Positions 1 through 9,494 of a stretch of DNA of 62,154 bases are shown piece by piece (within the stretch, counting starts at the first letter, position 1; the number at the start of each line of letters is the position of its first letter). The notes below the pieces were generated by a model. That model did not search any database, had not been told where the DNA came from, and saw only the letters and a list, made by a program, of their open reading frames with translations. Position numbers and translations under genes: made by a program. This DNA is from Caulobacter sp. (GTDB taxonomy: Bacteria; Pseudomonadota; Alphaproteobacteria; Caulobacterales; Caulobacteraceae), in contig JAGHZU010000023.1 of assembly GCA_017745235.1 (NCBI GenBank), positions 1 through 62,154 of the forward strand, read 5' to 3'.

Positions 1-1341
1 CCAGTAGACGATGCCGGCGAACATGCCGAACACCACGCCGCCGATGATCACGTTGTGGAAGTGGGCGATCAGGAACAGGCTGTTGTGCAGCACGAAGTCG
101 GCGGGCGGGACGGCCAGCAGCACGCCGGTCATGCCGCCGATGACGAACGTCACCATGAAACCGATCGTCCACAGCATCGGCACCTCGAAGCGGATGCGGC
201 CGCGATACATCGTGAACAGCCAGTTGAAGATCTTCGCCCCCGTCGGGATCGAAATGATCATGGTCGTGATCCCGAAGAACGAGTTCACGCTCGCGCCGGA
301 CCCCATCGTGAAGAAGTGGTGCAGCCAGACGATGTAGGACAGGATCGTGATGACGACGGTGGCGTAGACCATCGAGCTGTAGCCGAACAGGCGCTTGCCG
401 CAGAACGTCGAGACGACTTCCGAGAACACGCCGAAGGCCGGCAGGATCAAGATGTAGACTTCCGGGTGGCCCCAGATCCAGATCAGGTTCACGTACATCA
501 TCGGGTTGCCGCCGAAGTCGTTCGTGAAGAAGTTGGTGTGCAGGTAGCGGTCGGCCGTCAGCAGGGCCAGCACGGCGGTGAGGATCGGGAAGGCCGCGAC
601 GATCAGCACGTTGGTGCAGAGCGAGGTCCAGGTGAAAACCGGCATCTTCATCAGGCTCATGCCCGGCGCGCGCATCTTCACGATGGTCACGATCAGGTTG
701 ATGCCCGAAAGCAGCGTGCCGACGCCCGCGATCTGCAGCGCCCAGATATAGTAGTCGACCCCGACGTCCGGACTATAGGCCAGGTTCGAAAGCGGCGGAT
801 AGGCCAGCCAGCCGGTGCGGGCGAACTCGCCCACGAACAGCGACAGCATCACCGTGATCGCGCCGCCGACCGTCATCCAGAAGCTGAAGTTGTTCAGGAA
901 CGGGAACGCCACGTCGCGCGCGCCGATCTGCAGCGGCACCACCAGGTTCATCAGCCCCGTGACCAGCGGCATCGCCACGAAGAAGATCATGATCACGCCG
1001 TGGGCGGTGAAGATCTGGTCGTAGTGGTGCGCGGGCAGGTAGCCGGCCGCGTCCCCAAAGGCGATCGCCTGCTGGGCCCGCATCATCAGGGCGTCGGCGA
1101 AGCCGCGCAGCAGCATGACGATGGCCAGGATGATGTACATCACCCCGATCTTCTTGTGGTCGACGCTGGTCAGCCATTCACGCCACAGGTAGCCCCACAG
1201 CTTGTAGCGAGTCAGCAGGCCCAGCGTCGTCAGCCCGCCCAGGGCCACGACGATGAACGTGCCCAGCAGGATGGGCTCGTGGAGCGGAATGGCGTCCCAG
1301 GTGAGACGGCCGAAGATCAGTTTTACGAGGTCCGGGGACAT
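1..1341 (-). CDS. cyoB: Cytochrome bo3-type ubiquinol oxidase subunit I (partial, C-terminus off the left edge)
   Basis: This is the catalytic subunit of a heme-copper quinol oxidase in the inner membrane; it oxidises ubiquinol, reduces O2 to water and pumps protons. The 447 codons present are open from the ATG at 1341 (first residues MSPDLVKL) to the window edge. Visible family residues are the low-spin heme histidine in [11 protein letters not shown], the CuB His and cross-linked Tyr in [12 protein letters not shown], the CuB His pair in [10 protein letters not shown], and the heme ligands in [12 protein letters not shown]. Full-length relatives are about 660 residues, so roughly the last third is missing here only because the window ends. 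It lies 19 bp downstream of cyoA on the same strand, as expected for a cyo operon; cyoC and cyoD probably follow outside the window. Confidence 0.95.
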   Translation of the reverse strand, partial: MSPDLVKLIFGRLTWDAIPLHEPILLGTFIVVALGGLTTLGLLTRYKLWGYLWREWLTSVDHKKIGVMYIILAIVMLLRGFADALMMRAQQAIAFGDAAGYLPAHHYDQIFTAHGVIMIFFVAMPLVTGLMNLVVPLQIGARDVAFPFLNNFSFWMTVGGAITVMLSLFVGEFARTGWLAYPPLSNLAYSPDVGVDYYIWALQIAGVGTLLSGINLIVTIVKMRAPGMSLMKMPVFTWTSLCTNVLIVAAFPILTAVLALLTADRYLHTNFFTNDFGGNPMMYVNLIWIWGHPEVYILILPAFGVFSEVVSTFCGKRLFGYSSMVYATVVITILSYIVWLHHFFTMGSGASVNSFFGITTMIISIPTGAKIFNWLFTMYRGRIRFEVPMLWTIGFMVTFVIGGMTGVLLAVPPADFVLHNSLFLIAHFHNVIIGGVVFGMFAGIVYW

Positions 1342-1360
1342 TGACGATCTCTAGGCTTGA

Positions 1361-2410
1361 TCAGCGCGCTTGGACGGGCGCGGATTTGGGGGCGTCCTGA
1401 GGGGCGCACAGGGCGGCGACGAACGAGCGCAGGCCGCCCTCCCCGCGCCGGACCCGCTTGTCGTATTCCAGGGTGGTGACATTGTAGGCGCCGGCCATGC
1501 CGAGGCCGCCCTGGGCGTCGATGCGCATCATGTCGTGCTGGCACATCTTGCCCGGCTCGACGCAGCGGTTGACGGCCTTGTCGAACAGACCGCCTTCCAC
1601 CGAGGCGAAGCGCTGGGCCGGAACCTTCTCGGTCGGACGCTCCAGCGCCAGATAGCGCGGACCGTCCAGGCGGTCTCCGCTCTTGCGCACCTCGGCGGCC
1701 CAGGCCTCGAAGTCGGCCCGGCTCATGCCGTGGAACTTGAAGCGCATGTCCGAGAAGCCCGCGCCGCTGTAATTGGCCGAGAAGCCCTCGTAGACGCCGG
1801 GCTTGTTGATCACCGCGTGCAGCTTGGTGCGCATGCCGGGCATGGCGTAGATCTGGCCGGCCAGCGCCGGGACGTAGAACGAGTTCATCACCGACGAACT
1901 GGTCAGGTCGAAGTCGATCGGGGTGTCGACCGGGGCGGCCAGTTCGTTGACCGTCGCCACGCCCAGTTCGGGGTAGATGAACAGCCATTTCCAATCCAGG
2001 GCCACGACCTCGACCTTCAGCGGCTTGACGCCGTGAGCGGCCTGTCCAGGCGCCAGCCGGTCAAGCGGACGATAGGGGTCCAGCAGGTGAGTGCTGGTCC
2101 AGGTCACCGCGCCCAGGATCATGATGATCACCAGCGGTGCGGCCCAGATCACGATTTCAAGGCGCGTGGAGTGGTGCCAGTCGGGGTCGTACTTGGCCTT
2201 CTCGTTCGAGCGCCGATACTTCCAGGCGAAAAACAGGGTCAGGGCGATCACCGGCACGATGATCAGCAACATCAGCACCGTGGACAGGATGATCAGGTCA
2301 CGCTGCTGGACGGCGATGTCGCCCGACGGGTTCATCACCACCATATGACACCCGCTCAGAAGCAGGAGCGCAGGCGAAAGGGCGAGCTTTTTCAAGAAAC
2401 TCGGTGTCAT
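1361..2410 (-). CDS. cyoA: Cytochrome bo3-type ubiquinol oxidase subunit II
   Basis: Subunit II of the quinol oxidase, an inner-membrane lipoprotein of about 349 residues. The N-terminus has a lipoprotein signal ending in a lipobox (LLLLSGC, lipidated Cys near residue 21), then a membrane hairpin (segments near ILSTVLMLLIIVPVIALT and LEIVIWAAPLVIIMILGAV), then the periplasmic cupredoxin fold with the quinol-oxidase signature DWKWLFIYPE. The CuA-binding Cys/His set of cytochrome c oxidases is absent from the expected loop (SGAGFSDMRFKFHGMS), which supports a quinol rather than cytochrome c donor. I chose the ATG at 2410 because AGG lies 7 bp upstream and the lipoprotein signal then has normal length; an in-frame ATG at 2434 is less likely. 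It is the first gene of the cyo operon. Confidence 0.94.
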   Translation of the reverse strand: MTPSFLKKLALSPALLLLSGCHMVVMNPSGDIAVQQRDLIILSTVLMLLIIVPVIALTLFFAWKYRRSNEKAKYDPDWHHSTRLEIVIWAAPLVIIMILGAVTWTSTHLLDPYRPLDRLAPGQAAHGVKPLKVEVVALDWKWLFIYPELGVATVNELAAPVDTPIDFDLTSSSVMNSFYVPALAGQIYAMPGMRTKLHAVINKPGVYEGFSANYSGAGFSDMRFKFHGMSRADFEAWAAEVRKSGDRLDGPRYLALERPTEKVPAQRFASVEGGLFDKAVNRCVEPGKMCQHDMMRIDAQGGLGMAGAYNVTTLEYDKRVRRGEGGLRSFVAALCAPQDAPKSAPVQAR

Positions 2411-2660
2411 GGGAAACCTGGACTTCGGACGCATGACGGGGCGCGATAAGCCAAACGCGAAACTCGCGACATTGGACCGTTTGTCCTAGGCGCCACGTTG
2501 GCCGCTCCGATTGGGGAGCCGGGACCCGCTCAAGGCGTTTGCCATGAAGGGCCTGTTGGTCGCATGCTCATTCCCAGACCGTCGGAAAGGCGGCGAGAAT
2601 CGAGTTTGGGACGGAAACCTAGGGACAAGGCGCGTAAGTCTTATGAGTCAGGAATTCACA

Positions 2661-3992
2661 ATGCCGTCGTCGTCACGCCTGGAGCGGGACGTTCGCCGGA
2701 TGTACGCGGACCAAAAGGGCGTGCGCCCCGGAGAGATCGCCATCGGCGTGGTGATCGGGCGAACCTCGGAGTTCTTCGACTTCTTCGTCTACGCCATCGC
2801 CTCGGTGCTGGTGTTTCCCCAGCTCTTCTTCCCCTTCTTTGACCGTCTGACCGGCGTACTCTGCTCGTTCGCGATCTTCGCCCTCGCCTTTGTCGCCCGG
2901 CCGTTCGGCTCGGCGATCTTCGGGGCGATCGACCGCCGCCACGGCCGCGGGGCCAAGCTGACCATCGCCCTCTTCCTGCTGGGCGGCTCGACGGCCGCGA
3001 TCAGCTTCCTGCCCGGCTATGCCGCGGTCGGTCCCATCGCCATCTGGGCCCTGGCCGGCCTCCGGGTGGGCCAGGGCCTGGCCCTTGCCGGCGCCTGGGA
3101 CGGCATGGCCTCGCTGCTGGCCTTGAACGCGCCCGAGAACAAGCGTGGCTGGTACGCCATGATCCCGCAGCTGGGCGCACCCTTCGGCTTCATGCTGGCC
3201 AGCGGCCTGTTCGCCTACTTCGTCTCGACGGTCGGCAATCATGACTTCCTGGACTGGGGCTGGCGCTATCCGTTTTTCGCGGCCTTCGCGATCAATGTGG
3301 TGGCCCTGTTCGCCCGCCTGCGCATCGTGGCCACGGAGGAGTTCGGCGCCCTGTTCGAAAAACGCGAACTGCGCCCCGTCCGCCTGACCAGCCTGATGCG
3401 CGCCCAGGGCGGCAATGTGCTGATCGGCGCCTTCGCCCCGCTGGCCACCTTCGCCATGTTCCACCTGGTCACCGTCTTCCCGCTGTCGTGGGTGGCCCTG
3501 CACGACGAAGCCCAGGCGCTGACCTTCCTGCGCATCGAGCTAGCCGGAGCTCTGGTGGGCGTGCTGGGCATCATGGCTTCGGGCTGGATCGCCGACCGCA
3601 TCAATCGCCAGAACCAGTTGGCGCTGTCCGCCCTGCTTATCGGCGGCTTCAGCATCCTGGCGCCTTGGCTGCTCGACGCCGGCAGCCTGGGCCAGACCAT
3701 CTATGTTGTGGTCGGGTTCGCTATCCTGGGCCTGTCGTTCGGCCAGGCGGCCGGCTCGGTCAGCTCGGGCTTCACCAAGCGCTACCGCTATACCGGCGCG
3801 GCCCTGACGTCGGACCTCTCCTGGCTGATCGGCGCGGGCTTCGCACCGCTGGCGGCCCTGGCCCTGGCCAGCCTGTGGGGCTTGCCGGCCATCGGCCTCT
3901 ATCTGGCGTCCGGCGCGATCGCCACCCTGATCGCTCTGACGATCGATCGCCGTCAGCGGCTGAAGGCCGAGGCCAAAACCAAGGCCGACTGA
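2661..3992 (+). CDS. MFS transporter, metabolite:H+ symporter (MHS) type
   Basis: Inner-membrane secondary transporter of about 443 residues with twelve predicted hydrophobic segments. The N-terminal motif GRTSEFFDFFVYAIASVLVF and the loop FGAIDRRHGRGAKL match the metabolite:H+ symporter branch (relatives carry organic acids, proline/betaine or shikimate); the substrate cannot be read from the sequence. The gene could start at ATG 2643 or 2661; I prefer 2661 because AGGA sits 8 bp before it, while 2643 has no clear ribosome-binding site. It stands alone, divergent from cyoA and convergent with the histidine kinase at 4047, with an intrinsic terminator at 4014-4043 between them. About 230 bp separate it from cyoA; I see no recognisable operator there. 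Confidence 0.85.
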   Translation: MPSSSRLERDVRRMYADQKGVRPGEIAIGVVIGRTSEFFDFFVYAIASVLVFPQLFFPFFDRLTGVLCSFAIFALAFVARPFGSAIFGAIDRRHGRGAKLTIALFLLGGSTAAISFLPGYAAVGPIAIWALAGLRVGQGLALAGAWDGMASLLALNAPENKRGWYAMIPQLGAPFGFMLASGLFAYFVSTVGNHDFLDWGWRYPFFAAFAINVVALFARLRIVATEEFGALFEKRELRPVRLTSLMRAQGGNVLIGAFAPLATFAMFHLVTVFPLSWVALHDEAQALTFLRIELAGALVGVLGIMASGWIADRINRQNQLALSALLIGGFSILAPWLLDAGSLGQTIYVVVGFAILGLSFGQAAGSVSSGFTKRYRYTGAALTSDLSWLIGAGFAPLAALALASLWGLPAIGLYLASGAIATLIALTIDRRQRLKAEAKTKAD

Positions 3993-4013
3993 CGGTCCGG
4001 AAACACGATGAGA

Positions 4014-4043
4014 GGTCCGAACCTTCCCCGGTTCGGGCCTTTT
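4014..4043 (+). terminator. Intrinsic terminator after the MHS transporter
   Basis: A 10-bp stem (GGTCCGAACC / GGTTCGGGCC, one G-U pair) with a 6-base loop is followed directly by TTTT. It sits in the gap between two convergent genes. Confidence 0.85.
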
Positions 4044-4046
4044 CGC

Positions 4047-5438
4047 TCAGGCCGTGTCAGAGCGGTGCGGCAGCACCAGCACCGCCCGCAGTCCGCCCGA
4101 GGGAGAGCGAGCCAAGGTCAAGCCGCCGTTGTGGAGCTCCGCCAACTCGCGGGCGATCGACAGACCGAAGCCATGCCCTTGCGCCTGCTCATCCAGGCGC
4201 TTGCCCGGCACCATGGCGGCGACCGCCGCCTCTTCCGACAAACCGGGGCCGTCGTCGTCGATGTAAAGCCGCACCCGCGCGCCCTCTCGCGCGCCGGAGA
4301 TCCACACCCGTCCCGCCGCCCATTTCCAGGCGTTGTCCAGCAGGTTGCCGACCATCTCGTCGAAATCCTGAGGGTCGCACGTCACGCGCAGATCCTCAGG
4401 CACGTCCAGCTCGGCGGCCACGCCGCAGGCCTCGTGGATGCGAGCCAAAGCCGCCACCAAATCCTGCAGCCGCTCACGCACCGGAATGGCCGGACGCCCC
4501 GGCGCGCCGGGCGAGGCCGCGCGGGCCCGGCCCAGGTGATGACCGATCGCGCCGTCGATCTGGGCGACCAGGGCCGTCAACGCTCCGTCGGGATCGCGCC
4601 CCGGCTCGGCCAGACGCACGGCCAGGGTCGCCAGCGGGGTCTTCAGGCCATGGGCCAGATTGGAGACGTGGGCGCGAGCTCGCGCCAGGGCGGCCTCGTT
4701 CTCGTCCAGCAGGGCGTTGACCTCTGCGACGACACCGCGCAGCTCGGCTGGCTGGGGCCCGTCGATGCGCAACTGCTCGCCGGCCCGTACCCGCGCCAGC
4801 GATTGGCTCAGCCGCCGCAGCGGCCGCAGTCCCAGCTCCAGCTGGGCCAACATCGCCACCAGGAGGCCGCCGCCCAGCACCACCAGGGTCAGCAACAGCG
4901 GTCGCACGCCCTGATCGCGCATGCGCTCACGGATGAACCGGGGCGCGCCGGCGCTGATCGTCACCGGCCCTCGCGCGGTGTCGACCGTCAGGCTGCGATA
5001 ATAGAAGCTCTCGTTCTCCCCGCTGCGGAAGCGGCGACGCCAGGCGTCTCGGTCTGACGGACGTCGGTCATGAGCATGCCGCCTGTCCACGTCCGACGGC
5101 GGACGCCCGGTTCGGCGCGCGCCGGGCGCGGAAGGGTCCAGCCGCTCGACCGTCTTCGATCTGAGACTCCCCGCTGGTCCGGTTATCGACCAAGCCCAGC
5201 CGCCCATGTGGCGTGCGAAGGGCCCGACCTCGTCGATCCGGGCTGGATCGATCGAGCCGTCCGGATTGATCGCCCGCGCCAGCAGGGTGATCTGGGTGTG
5301 CAGGTTGGTGTCGAGATTGCGCTGGACGAAACGGTCCAAGGCCGGCTGGACGGTCAGAGCCGCGGCCGTCACCGCCAGCACCGTGAACACCGCGCCGCTG
5401 ACCAGCAGGCGTCCCCGGATGGAGGCCAGGGGCCGCAT
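4047..5438 (-). CDS. Sensor histidine kinase, PhoQ-like
   Basis: Membrane sensor kinase of 463 residues. A first transmembrane segment (about residues 12-34) and a second (LLLTLVVLGGGLLVAMLAQLE, around 178-198) bracket a periplasmic domain of about 140 residues that holds an unusual His/Arg/Asp-rich stretch (near RRHAHDRRPSDRD). Next come a HAMP-like linker and the dimerisation helix HVSNLAHGLKTPLA, with phosphoacceptor His263. The ATPase domain shows the N box (NLLDNAWKW), D-box (DDDGPGLS) and G2 box (GHGFGLSIA). The start codon abuts the regulator stop (TGA then ATG, no gap), so translation is probably coupled. The charged periplasmic loop suggests a cation, pH or peptide cue, but that is inference. 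Confidence 0.88.
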   Translation of the reverse strand: MRPLASIRGRLLVSGAVFTVLAVTAAALTVQPALDRFVQRNLDTNLHTQITLLARAINPDGSIDPARIDEVGPFARHMGGWAWSITGPAGSLRSKTVERLDPSAPGARRTGRPPSDVDRRHAHDRRPSDRDAWRRRFRSGENESFYYRSLTVDTARGPVTISAGAPRFIRERMRDQGVRPLLLTLVVLGGGLLVAMLAQLELGLRPLRRLSQSLARVRAGEQLRIDGPQPAELRGVVAEVNALLDENEAALARARAHVSNLAHGLKTPLATLAVRLAEPGRDPDGALTALVAQIDGAIGHHLGRARAASPGAPGRPAIPVRERLQDLVAALARIHEACGVAAELDVPEDLRVTCDPQDFDEMVGNLLDNAWKWAAGRVWISGAREGARVRLYIDDDGPGLSEEAAVAAMVPGKRLDEQAQGHGFGLSIARELAELHNGGLTLARSPSGGLRAVLVLPHRSDTA

Positions 5439-6104
5439 TCAGCCCTCGCCCGCCGTCAGCCGGTATCCGCGTCCTCGGACGGTCTCGATCATCTCCGCGC
5501 CGATCTTGCGCCGCAGCCGCCCGACGATGACCTCGAGCGAATTGGAGTCGACGCTGGCGTCGCCCTCGTACAACTGCTCCAGGATGGTCATCCGCTCGAC
5601 CACCGTCTCCTTGCGCAAGATAAGGCAGGACAGCAGCCGCCACTCGAAACTGGTCAGGCGCAGCGGCATGCCGTCGAACTCGAACGCGCCCAGTTGGGCG
5701 TCGTAGCTCAGCCGGCCACAGGCGATGCGCGGACCGGCATGGCCCGCCGCCCGCCGCACAAGCGCCCGGATGCGCATCAACAGCTCTTCCACCCGGAACG
5801 GCTTGGTCAGGTAGTCGTCTGCGCCGGCCTTGAAGCCCTCGACCTTCTCAGTCCAACCATAACGCGCCGTCAGGATGAGCACCGGCAAGGCGCGGTTCTG
5901 CTCGCGCCACGCCCGCAGCACCGACAGTCCGTCCTGCTTGGGCAGGCCCAGGTCGAGGACGGCGGCCGCATAGGTCTCGGTGGAGCCCAGATGCGCGCCC
6001 GTCTCGCCGTCCGCGGCGACGTCGACGGCGAACTGCTCCTCGCGCAGGGCGCGGGCGATGCTCTCGGCCAGCGGGGCGTCGTCCTCGACCAACAGAATGC
6101 GCAA
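5439..6104 (-). CDS. OmpR/PhoP-family response regulator, TTG start
   Basis: DNA-binding response regulator of 221 residues: a receiver domain (residues 1-115) with acidic pocket ED8-D9, phosphoacceptor Asp51 (AVLDLGLP) and Lys101 (LTKPF), followed by a winged-helix effector ending in the signature VIVGRLRRKIGAEMIETVRGRGYRL (shown in part: RGRGYRL). I place the start at TTG 6104 because GGAGG lies just upstream with good spacing and the receiver domain begins there; the frame stays open well upstream but that extension has no domain character. It is first in an operon with the kinase at 4047. It diverges from the TBDR at 6247 across 142 bp, which makes that receptor its most likely target. 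Confidence 0.9.
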   Translation of the reverse strand: MRILLVEDDAPLAESIARALREEQFAVDVAADGETGAHLGSTETYAAAVLDLGLPKQDGLSVLRAWREQNRALPVLILTARYGWTEKVEGFKAGADDYLTKPFRVEELLMRIRALVRRAAGHAGPRIACGRLSYDAQLGAFEFDGMPLRLTSFEWRLLSCLILRKETVVERMTILEQLYEGDASVDSNSLEVIVGRLRRKIGAEMIETVRGRGYRLTAGEG

Positions 6105-6246
6105 AGGGCCACCTCCTGCCCTACCCCATACGCCACCAAGCCAAACTGAACCTGAACGAGCCCGTTCATCCTGTGTCGGGGTAGATCGGATAGAAGGCTC
6201 CGAAGAATCGGCGCGCGCGCCGTGCGTCTCTCGGTCGGAGTGGGTG

Positions 6247-8832
6247 ATGAACAGGAAGATGGCGTTGCTCTGCGTGGTGGGCTGCATCACGCCCAGCCTG
6301 CTGCACGCGCAGGAACGCACGCCCGCTGCGCCTCGCCCAGGTTCCGCGCCGCCTCCCGCCGCCGCCCAGCCGGAAGGCGAGAACGAGGTCGAGGCCCTGG
6401 TGGTCACCGGCCAACGGCAATACGGCGCGGTCCTGGGCGACATCACGCCGGAAGAGACCTTCAACGCCGCCGACGTGCGCGCCCTGGGCGTCAGCTCGAT
6501 CACCGACCTTCTCGCCGAACTGTCGCCCCAGACCACCAGCGGCCGCGGCGGCTCGCCCGTCGTGCTGCTGAACGGCCGACGCATTTCTGGCATGGGCGAG
6601 ATCCGCGACATTCCCACCGAAGCCATCCAGCGGGTCGAGGTCCTGCCCGAGGAGGTCGCGCTCAAATACGGCTATTCCGCCGAGCAGAAGGTGGTCAACA
6701 TCGTGCTGCGCCAACGCTTCCGCGCTAATACGGCCGAGCTGGGCATGGCCGGTCCCACGGAAGGCGGCCAGACCACGGAACAGCTCGACGTCAGCAGCCT
6801 GCGGCTCAACCGCGACGGCCGCTTGAACCTGGCGGCCAAGGTCCAGCACAGCGACGAACTGCTCGAGAGCGATCGCGACCTAGTCAGTCGAAGCCCCGCC
6901 GGCGGCGAAGGTTCGCCCTATCGCAGCCTGCTGCCCCGCAACGACCAGGTCTCAGTCAACGCCGTGCTCAACCGCGTGCTGAAGAATGGCGTCTCGGCCA
7001 CGGTCAATGGTTCGGCCGGCTACACCGAAAGCAACAGCCTGTTGGGCGAAACGCGCATCCGCAGCGACCTGGACGGCCTGGAGCAGAACAGCCGCGACCT
7101 GACCGGACATTTTGGCTTCACGCTCGACAAACAGACCGACAAGTTGCGCTGGTCGCTGACGGGCAACTACGACCACACCGACAGCCGCACCCTCACCGAC
7201 CGCGACATCGTCGCGACCGCGACGGTCTCCTCCACCGACAGGGCGCACTCGATCAGCGACACGGCTAACCTCCAGTTGGTCGCCAACGGCGCCCTGGCCC
7301 GCCTGCCGGCCGGCGACCTGTCGGCCACCGTCAAGCTGGGCGCCGAGGGCTCATGGCTCGACGCCTCTTCGTGGCGCGGGGGCGTCAAGAGCGGCAATGA
7401 CCCGTCGCGCACCAGCGGCAACGCCCAGATCAGCCTCGACCTGCCGATCACCAGCCGCAAGAACGACTTCCTGGCCGCCGCCGGCGACCTGTCGGTCAAC
7501 CTGAACCTGGCCGCCAACCATCTCTCAGACTTCGGCACGCTGACGACGGTGGGTTACGGAGCCACCTGGAGCCCGGTCAAGCCGGTCAGCTTCATCGTCT
7601 CCATGACCCAGCAGGAGACAGCTCCCACCATGTCCCAGCTGGGCGGCCCCATGGTCTACACGCCGGACGTGCGGGTGTTCGACTTCGTCAAGGGCGAGAC
7701 CGTCAACGTGATCCGGGTCAGCGGCGGCAACCCCGACCTCAAGGCGGAGGAAAAGCGGGTCCTGAAGCTGGGCGTCACCTTCAAGCCAACCAGCATCAAT
7801 GGCCTGTCCCTCAACGCCAACTACTTCCGCACCCGCATCGACGATCCGATCTCCGGCTTTCCGGCAGTGACCGCCGAGACCGAAGCCGCCTTCCCAGACC
7901 GCTTCACGCGCGTGAACGGCCAGTTGGTCCGTCTCGACGCGCGCAGCGTCAACTTAGCCCGGCAGGAAAGCGACCAGGTGCGCTGGGGGATCAACTTCAC
8001 GCGCCAGATTGGCAAGACCCCGCCCCGTCCCACCTTCCCGCCAGGTCAGGCGCCCTGGGAGCGAAACCGGGGCGAAGGCCGTCGCGAGCCGTCCGGCCAA
8101 GCGGTTCCGGGGGCGGCGACCACGCCTTCGACATCCGCCCCCAATCAACAGGCTCAGGCCTCGGATCAGCCCCAGGGCCTCAATCTGCTCCAGGGCGCGC
8201 AATCGCCGGGCGGCGGCGAGCGCCCCGGTCCGGCCGCCGGTCCTTCGGCCCCTGGAGGCGGAGATCGCGGCTTCGGCGGTCCGGGCGGTTTCCGCGGCGG
8301 TCCCGGCGGCTTTGGAGGCGGCTTCGGCCCGCCCGGCGGCGGCGCGGCGCGCCTGCAACTGGCGCTCTACCACACCATTCACCTGCGCGAGCGGGTCTAT
8401 CTGGATGCGGGGGCCCAGCCTCTGGATCTTCTGAACGGCGACGCCCTCAACTCCGGCGGCGGCCAGCCCAAGCACGAGATCGAAGCCCAGGCGGGCGTCA
8501 CCAAGAATGGCCTGGGCGCGCGCCTGACGGCCAGTTGGCAGAGCGCCACCGAGGTCAATGCGGGTCCCGGCAATCCGTCGGGAGCCTTGCGCTTCTCCGA
8601 CGTGACCACGGTGAACCTGAGACTGTTCGCCAACCTATCGGCCCAGCGCGACCTGGTGGCGGCGCATCCGTTCCTGCGCGGCACGCGGGTGACTCTGGCG
8701 TTGACCAATCTGTTCGACGAGAAGCCCAAGGTCCGTGACGCCAACGGGGCCACGCCGATCAACTATCAGCCCGACTACCTGGACCCTCTTGGCCGCAGCC
8801 TGAAGCTCAGCGTCCGCAAGGTGTTCTTCTAG
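6247..8832 (+). CDS. TonB-dependent receptor without STN domain, with Gly/Pro-rich insert
   Basis: Outer-membrane TonB-dependent receptor-like protein of 861 residues. A signal peptide (about residues 1-21, ending LLHAQ) is followed by a Pro/Ala linker, the TonB-box-like EVEALVVTGQR, and a short plug (around 45-135, with VVLLNGRRI and IQRVEVLPEEVALKYGYS). The rest is barrel, with the conserved NPDLKAEEKRVLKLGV-type segment and LTNLFDEKP near the end. The TonB box and plug differ from classical siderophore receptors. Residues about 594-700 are a low-complexity insert rich in Pro, Gln and then Gly. It has no adjacent sigma/FecR pair; the divergent two-component pair is the likely regulator. The substrate is unknown. 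Confidence 0.85.
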   Translation: MNRKMALLCVVGCITPSLLHAQERTPAAPRPGSAPPPAAAQPEGENEVEALVVTGQRQYGAVLGDITPEETFNAADVRALGVSSITDLLAELSPQTTSGRGGSPVVLLNGRRISGMGEIRDIPTEAIQRVEVLPEEVALKYGYSAEQKVVNIVLRQRFRANTAELGMAGPTEGGQTTEQLDVSSLRLNRDGRLNLAAKVQHSDELLESDRDLVSRSPAGGEGSPYRSLLPRNDQVSVNAVLNRVLKNGVSATVNGSAGYTESNSLLGETRIRSDLDGLEQNSRDLTGHFGFTLDKQTDKLRWSLTGNYDHTDSRTLTDRDIVATATVSSTDRAHSISDTANLQLVANGALARLPAGDLSATVKLGAEGSWLDASSWRGGVKSGNDPSRTSGNAQISLDLPITSRKNDFLAAAGDLSVNLNLAANHLSDFGTLTTVGYGATWSPVKPVSFIVSMTQQETAPTMSQLGGPMVYTPDVRVFDFVKGETVNVIRVSGGNPDLKAEEKRVLKLGVTFKPTSINGLSLNANYFRTRIDDPISGFPAVTAETEAAFPDRFTRVNGQLVRLDARSVNLARQESDQVRWGINFTRQIGKTPPRPTFPPGQAPWERNRGEGRREPSGQAVPGAATTPSTSAPNQQAQASDQPQGLNLLQGAQSPGGGERPGPAAGPSAPGGGDRGFGGPGGFRGGPGGFGGGFGPPGGGAARLQLALYHTIHLRERVYLDAGAQPLDLLNGDALNSGGGQPKHEIEAQAGVTKNGLGARLTASWQSATEVNAGPGNPSGALRFSDVTTVNLRLFANLSAQRDLVAAHPFLRGTRVTLALTNLFDEKPKVRDANGATPINYQPDYLDPLGRSLKLSVRKVFF

Positions 8833-8924
8833 GTTCAAGCAACGCCGGGTCCCCACCGATTTTTGTTGAGGGTCCGGCCGCCTCGCGTGTCTAAGCCAAT
8901 GGCGAAGGCGGACAACGGCGCAGG

Positions 8925-9494
8925 ATGGTCGATGACCCGACATTGAGGGCGTGGTTCTTCAGGGAGATCTTTCCCCTGGAGGCGGCCCTGACGCGCTTTA
9001 TCCGCCGCAACTGGCGCAACGAGTCCGACGTGGCCGACCTGCGCCAGGAGATCTACGCGCGGATCTATGCCGCCGCCCGCGAACGCCTGCCCCTGCAGCC
9101 CAAGCCCTTCCTGTTCACCACCGCCCGCAACCACCTGATCAATACCGCCAAGCGCGGGCAGATCGTCTCTTTCGAGCATGTGGCCGACCTGGAATCCTCT
9201 CCCGTGGCCGTCGACATTCTGACGCCCGAGCGCAGCCTGACCGCGCGGGATGAACTCCGCCTGGTCCAGGCGGGACTGGAACGCCTGCCGCCGCGTTGCC
9301 GCGAGGTGGTGACGCTGCGCAAGATCGAAGGCCTATCCACGCGCGAGGTCGCCGCCCGGCTCAACGTAGGCGTCGACACGGTCGAACAACAGATGGTCCA
9401 CGGCATGCGGGCTCTGGTCGATTTCATGCTTGGGGGGTCTGGCCGCATCCGCCGTCCCTCAAAGCCGCGCGCGGCCAAGGCTGTGCAGTCATGA
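8925..9494 (+). CDS. ECF RNA polymerase sigma factor, FecI-type (cassette 1)
   Basis: ECF sigma factor of 189 residues. Region 2 is visible at about residues 18-80 (AALTRFIRRNW, DVADLRQEIYARIY, KPFLFTTARNHLIN), and region 4 at about 118-165 (LERLPPRCREVVTLRKIEGLSTREVAARLNVGV, given in part). It belongs to the FecI-like group that answers cell-surface signalling by TonB receptors. Its stop overlaps the FecR start by four bases (ATGA), so the pair is co-translated. The start at 8925 is the first ATG with sensible length, though its ribosome-binding site is poor. It is expected to activate the TBDR at 10555 and possibly the downstream exported enzyme. Confidence 0.9.
   Translation: MVDDPTLRAWFFREIFPLEAALTRFIRRNWRNESDVADLRQEIYARIYAAARERLPLQPKPFLFTTARNHLINTAKRGQIVSFEHVADLESSPVAVDILTPERSLTARDELRLVQAGLERLPPRCREVVTLRKIEGLSTREVAARLNVGVDTVEQQMVHGMRALVDFMLGGSGRIRRPSKPRAAKAVQS

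Noticed and set aside
55..1344. 429-codon plus-strand frame opposite cyoB
   Set aside because: Composition is His/Arg/Gln/Asp-rich shadow sequence, while the minus strand encodes clear heme-copper oxidase motifs.
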